Origin: Micromonospora parathelypteridis
GTDB taxonomy: Bacteria > Actinomycetota > Actinomycetes > Mycobacteriales > Micromonosporaceae
Assembly: GCF_014201145.1 (NCBI RefSeq)
Contig: NZ_JACHDP010000001.1
Span: forward strand, 4,278,001-4,342,000
DNA: 64,000 bases
Reading direction: 5' to 3'
Both the position numbers and the translations under genes were made by a program. Within the stretch, counting starts at the first letter, position 1. The number at the start of each line of letters is the position of its first letter. The notes beneath the pieces are model-generated. The model saw only the letters and a program-made list of their open reading frames with translations. It was not told the origin of the DNA and searched no databases. Of this stretch, positions 60,873 through 64,000 are shown piece after piece.

Positions 60873-62063
60873 TCAAACCAGCACGGGTACGCCAGAAACG
60901 TCGACCGTGTCCGGATACTTCAGCCCAGCGCCGGTGTTGAGCACCACCACCCGCTCGTCGGCCCGGATCCATCCGCCAGCGCGCAGTTGCCGTGCCGCGG
61001 TCAGGCAGGCCGCCCCCTCCGGGCAGAGCAGCAGCCCCTCCCGGGTGGCGAAGTCCCGAAGGTCCGCCAGGATGTCCGCGTCGTCGACGGCGACAGCCGT
61101 GCCGGACGACTCCCGCAGCGCCGTCAGGATCAGCTCGTCGCCCAGCGGCGCCGGCACCGTGATTCCGAACGCCACCGTCTGCGCGTCCGCCCACGGCTGC
61201 GCCCGGTCCTCGCCGGCGGCGAACGCCCGCACGATCGGCGCGCACCCGGTCGACTGCACCGCCACCAGCCGGGGCAGTTTGTCGCCGATCCAGCCCAACT
61301 CGCGTAGCTCGTGCAACGCCTTGTGGATGCCGATCAGGCCGACACCGCCACCCGTCGGATAGATGATCACGTCGGGCGCCTGCCAGCCGAGCTGCTCGAC
61401 GATCTCGTACCCCATCGTCTTCTTGCCCTCCAGCCGGTAGGGCTCGCGCAGCGTGCCGGCGTCGAAGATCGCCCCGTCCGACTCCGCGATCAGCTCGGCC
61501 ACCCGGCGGCCGGCGTCGCTGATCAGCCCGTCGATCAGACGCAGGTCGGCCCCGGCGGCGACGCACTCGCGCCGGCAGATGCTCGGCGCGTCCAGCGGCA
61601 TGACGATGGTCGCACCCATCCCGGCCCGTGCGGCGTACGTCGCCCAGGCCGATCCGGCGTTGCCGTTGGTGGGCATCGCGATTTGCTGGACGCCCAGCTC
61701 ACGGGCTCGGCTCACACCGACCGCCGCGCCGCGCGCCTTGAACGAGCCGGTCGGGATCAACCCCTCGTCCTTGACCATCAGGTCCGCGATGCCGATCTCG
61801 GCGCCGTAGTTCGGGGTGCGCAGCAGCGGCGTCCAGCCCTCGCCGAGCGTCGTGACGTGCCGTGGGTCGCCGACCGGCAGCAGCTCCCGGTAGCGCCACA
61901 GGTCGGCCGGGCGCAGTCCGAATCGTTCCGGGGTGACTGCCTTCGCCACTGCCGGCAGGTCATAGCGGGCCAGCAGCGGTGAGCCGCACTCGCAGAGGTT
62001 CTGCAATGTGTCGGCCGCGGATTCCCGTCCGCAGCGCGGGCAGTCCAGGTGGGTCAGGTACAC
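60873..62063 (-). CDS. Threonine synthase-like PLP enzyme
   Basis: The 396-residue type II PLP enzyme has an N-terminal zinc-ribbon (LDCPRCG then NLCECGSP). LGEGWTPLL opens the active site, and GSFKARGAAVGVSRA carries the PLP Lys (about residue 110). PTNGNAGSAWATYAARAG and YPTGGGVGLIG hold the phosphate. It matches threonine synthase (ThrC) in order and length, but cysteate synthase-like or threonine-deaminase-type paralogues share these motifs. GTG at 62063 has AAGGAG upstream. A frame further upstream is open only over the adjacent gene. Confidence 0.8.
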   Translation of the reverse strand: MYLTHLDCPRCGRESAADTLQNLCECGSPLLARYDLPAVAKAVTPERFGLRPADLWRYRELLPVGDPRHVTTLGEGWTPLLRTPNYGAEIGIADLMVKDEGLIPTGSFKARGAAVGVSRARELGVQQIAMPTNGNAGSAWATYAARAGMGATIVMPLDAPSICRRECVAAGADLRLIDGLISDAGRRVAELIAESDGAIFDAGTLREPYRLEGKKTMGYEIVEQLGWQAPDVIIYPTGGGVGLIGIHKALHELRELGWIGDKLPRLVAVQSTGCAPIVRAFAAGEDRAQPWADAQTVAFGITVPAPLGDELILTALRESSGTAVAVDDADILADLRDFATREGLLLCPEGAACLTAARQLRAGGWIRADERVVVLNTGAGLKYPDTVDVSGVPVLV

Positions 62064-62077
62064 GTCGCTCCTTGCCG

Positions 62078-63127
62078 TCAGACCGCGTCGATGCTCTGCC
62101 AGCGTCGGCTGCGCCGCCCCGGCTCGTACGCCGAGTCCAGCCGTTTGGCGATCACGCCCGGCAGGCCCTGCTCCCGGCCGGCGCGCAGGGCCTCGTCGCC
62201 CGCGCCCGGGAACCACGGCGGAGTCTGCCAGTGCGGACCGGCCAAGGCCAGCCCATCGAGCAGCTCCCGGCGTTGCGCGTACGGCACGTCGGCGCTGCTC
62301 ACGCCCTCGAGCCAGAGCAGGTCGACGACCAGGTACTGGGCGCCCTGTGGGACTCGACTGCCGCCGGTCGGTCGGATCGGGCGCACCCGGCCGGCACCGT
62401 CGATCCGAACGAGCACACCGTCGAACACGGCCTCGGTGGGCGCGAGCGCCTCGGCCATCGCACGCAGCCACGGGTAGCCGCCGGTGATCTCCTCGTCGGT
62501 CTCGGAGAGCAGCCGTAGCCGGCCGCCGGAGACGTACGCCATCGCCCGTACCCCGTCCCACCGCAGCTCGTACCCCCAGGAGGCACGGTCGCGGGGGAGC
62601 CCGGCGGCGGACGTGGCGTGCATCGGGCGGACCAGGTCGGGCATCGGCGTCCAGCCCGGCGGCGCCGGGTCGGTGCGCCGGACCATCCAGTCCCGCCCTC
62701 CGGTGGCGAACAGGGCGTAGCGACCGGCCGTCCGGTCACCGGCGAGCGTCACGATCACCTCGTCGTCCCGCCACTTCTCGCACCGGTAGGTGCCCCGGTC
62801 GTGGATCACCATCCGGCCGCCGCCGTACTCACCGGCGGGGATCTCGCCGGAGAAGTCGAGGTATTCCATGGGGTGGTCCTCGGTGTGTACGGCGAGGTGG
62901 TTGCGACCCGGGTCGCGGGGTAGGCCACGCGGCACCGCCCAGGAGGCCAGCACGCCCTCGTGCTCCAGGCGCAGATCCCAGTGCAGGCTGCGGGCGTGGT
63001 GCTGCTGGATGACGAAGCGGGCGGTGTCGCCGTCGGGGGCGGCGGCCGCAGGGCTCCGTTCGGGCACCGGCTCAGGCGTGCGGGCCGCGTCCCGTCGTCG
63101 CCGGTACTCCTCCAGCCGGTCGGTCAC
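62078..63127 (-). CDS. LigD-type 3'-phosphoesterase fused to a degenerate ligase domain
   Basis: The 349-residue protein has a PE domain at about 35-150 with all known catalytic residues. H43, H49, D51 and R53 lie in QQHHARSLHWDLRLE, and HTEDHPMEYLDF and GEIPAGEYGGG follow. The ligase-type nucleotidyltransferase domain (about 165-349) has motif I YELRWDGVR, with Arg189 in place of the catalytic Lys. Motif III DGV stands in place of DGE, PGVIAKR in place of EGVVAKR, and it ends WQSIDAV without the K-x-K of motif V. It should trim 3' ends but not seal DNA. GTG at 63127. Confidence 0.82.
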   Translation of the reverse strand: MTDRLEEYRRRRDAARTPEPVPERSPAAAAPDGDTARFVIQQHHARSLHWDLRLEHEGVLASWAVPRGLPRDPGRNHLAVHTEDHPMEYLDFSGEIPAGEYGGGRMVIHDRGTYRCEKWRDDEVIVTLAGDRTAGRYALFATGGRDWMVRRTDPAPPGWTPMPDLVRPMHATSAAGLPRDRASWGYELRWDGVRAMAYVSGGRLRLLSETDEEITGGYPWLRAMAEALAPTEAVFDGVLVRIDGAGRVRPIRPTGGSRVPQGAQYLVVDLLWLEGVSSADVPYAQRRELLDGLALAGPHWQTPPWFPGAGDEALRAGREQGLPGVIAKRLDSAYEPGRRSRRWQSIDAV

Positions 63128-63221
63128 ACCCGCATTCTCCGGCAAACCGGACCATCGTGCTGGATGCCGGAGTGTCCGGTTCGCTCGGCGGGCGAGGGCT
63201 CGGCGGGGTAGAACGGACCTC

Positions 63222-64000
63222 ATGGACCTCACCGACCAGCCCACCGCCCTGCTTCCCGGGGAAGTGCGGATGCCCCTACTCGGCTTCGGCACCTGGCAGG
63301 CCACCGGCCAGGCCGGTTACGAGGCGGTGCTGGCCGCGCTCGACACCGGCTACCGGCACCTCGACACCGCCACCGTGTACGGCAACGAGCGGGAGGTCGG
63401 CCGGGCGGTGCAGGAGAGCGGGCTGCGCCGGGAGGACGTCTTCATCACCACCAAGCTCCCGCCGGACCGGGTGGGCCGGGAGCGCGCGACGTTGGAGGCC
63501 AGCCTGGAGGCGCTCGGCGTCGACCAGGTGGACCTGTGGTTGATCCACTGGACGCCGTCGTCGCCGGCGGACAGCATCCCGCTCTGGCGCGAGCTGCTGG
63601 CCGCCCGGGACGAGAACCTCGTCCGGGCGGTCGGCGTCAGCAACTACAGCACCGCGCAGATCGACGAGCTGATCCAGTCGACCGAGGAGAACCCGGCGGT
63701 AAACCAGATCCAGTGGAGTCCTGCGCTGTACGACCGGCAGCGGCACGCCGAGCACCGGGACCGAGGCGTGGTGCTGGAGGGTTACAGCCCCTTCAAGACC
63801 AGTGACCTCAGCGATCCGGTGCTGACCAGGATCGCCGCCGCGCACGGCGTCTCCCCGGCGCAGGTGGTGCTGCGGTGGCACATCGACCACGAGATCGTGG
63901 TGATCCCGAAGTCGGTGACCCCGGAGCGGATCACCGCCAACTTCGACGTCTTCCACTTCTCGTTGACGGCGGAGGAGATGCGCGACATCGACGCGCTCGG
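63222..64000 (+). CDS. Aldo/keto reductase, partial at right edge
   Basis: The first 259 residues of an AKR5-type enzyme are present: RMPLLGFGTWQATG, YRHLDTATVYGNEREVG (catalytic Asp and Tyr), ITTKLPPDRVG (Lys), DLWLIHWTPSS (His), AVGVSNYSTAQIDEL and VVLRWHIDHEIVVIPKSVTP. The frame stays open to the last base, so about 20 residues are missing. It is similar to the 28945-29796 product. ATG at 63222; the leader is poor in purines. Confidence 0.9.
   Translation, partial: MDLTDQPTALLPGEVRMPLLGFGTWQATGQAGYEAVLAALDTGYRHLDTATVYGNEREVGRAVQESGLRREDVFITTKLPPDRVGRERATLEASLEALGVDQVDLWLIHWTPSSPADSIPLWRELLAARDENLVRAVGVSNYSTAQIDELIQSTEENPAVNQIQWSPALYDRQRHAEHRDRGVVLEGYSPFKTSDLSDPVLTRIAAAHGVSPAQVVLRWHIDHEIVVIPKSVTPERITANFDVFHFSLTAEEMRDIDAL

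Overview
The window is high-GC DNA with very GC-rich third codon positions, many GTG starts and dense GNAT/AKR/ABC/two-component content. This is typical of a filamentous actinomycete, most likely Micromonosporaceae (Micromonospora-like); the genus is an inference from gene content and style. No rRNA, tRNA, CRISPR array, insertion sequence or phage gene was recognised.

Region 1 (1-8.6 kb) is the most unusual part. It is a lower-GC accessory island encoding a 7-deazaguanine DNA-modification (Dpd-type) system. A seven-gene minus-strand operon runs queC > queE > queD > DUF6884/YaaA-like gene > dpdB-like > dpdA > second dpdB-like. Every junction in it overlaps by 1-8 nt. QueD, QueE and QueC make preQ0. 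DpdA, a TGT paralogue with the transglycosylase aspartates and the CxCxxC-H zinc site, would insert it into DNA with the DGQQR-motif DpdB-type proteins. The DUF6884-like protein is a candidate for tailoring the base. Having two DpdB-type paralogues on either side of DpdA is the odd feature. A convergent plus-strand gene (17-2065) resembles DpdD and is coupled to a gene cut off at the left edge, so the effector half probably lies to the left. FolE and QueF are absent.

Region 2 (8.8-22.9 kb) holds mostly chromosomal genes: a flavoprotein, a globin-reductase fusion, a degenerate M16-like protein, a large M48 membrane protease with a small upstream partner, a secreted protein of three 88-residue repeats, an OGG-fold protein, a DUF4180/HTH pair, a VOC protein and a 1071-residue STAND-type ATPase.

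Region 3 (23-45 kb) is transport, redox and regulation. It has an FMN reductase-DrrA-DrrB operon behind a 21-bp palindrome, two aldo/keto reductases, an SDR with a divergent XRE regulator, and a LysR gene divergent from a beta-lactamase-fold hydrolase. It also has two mirror-image modules in which a NarL-type two-component pair faces an ABC exporter; the intergenic regions carry palindromic operator candidates.

Region 4 (45-64 kb) is rich in envelope and secreted functions: an M15 DD-peptidase, PBP4-type DacB, a serine hydrolase, an aquaporin and a PL3 pectate lyase with a LacI-type palindrome at its promoter. It also has GH15, a sulfotransferase, a cupin, a HesB-like protein, a threonine synthase-like enzyme, a LigD-type phosphoesterase fused to a degenerate ligase domain, and an AKR cut by the right edge. 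Two small paralogues sharing a CRND-PCRLHRWG motif and a caspase-like His/Cys-dyad protein are of unknown function. Several convergent gene ends carry strong GC hairpins.
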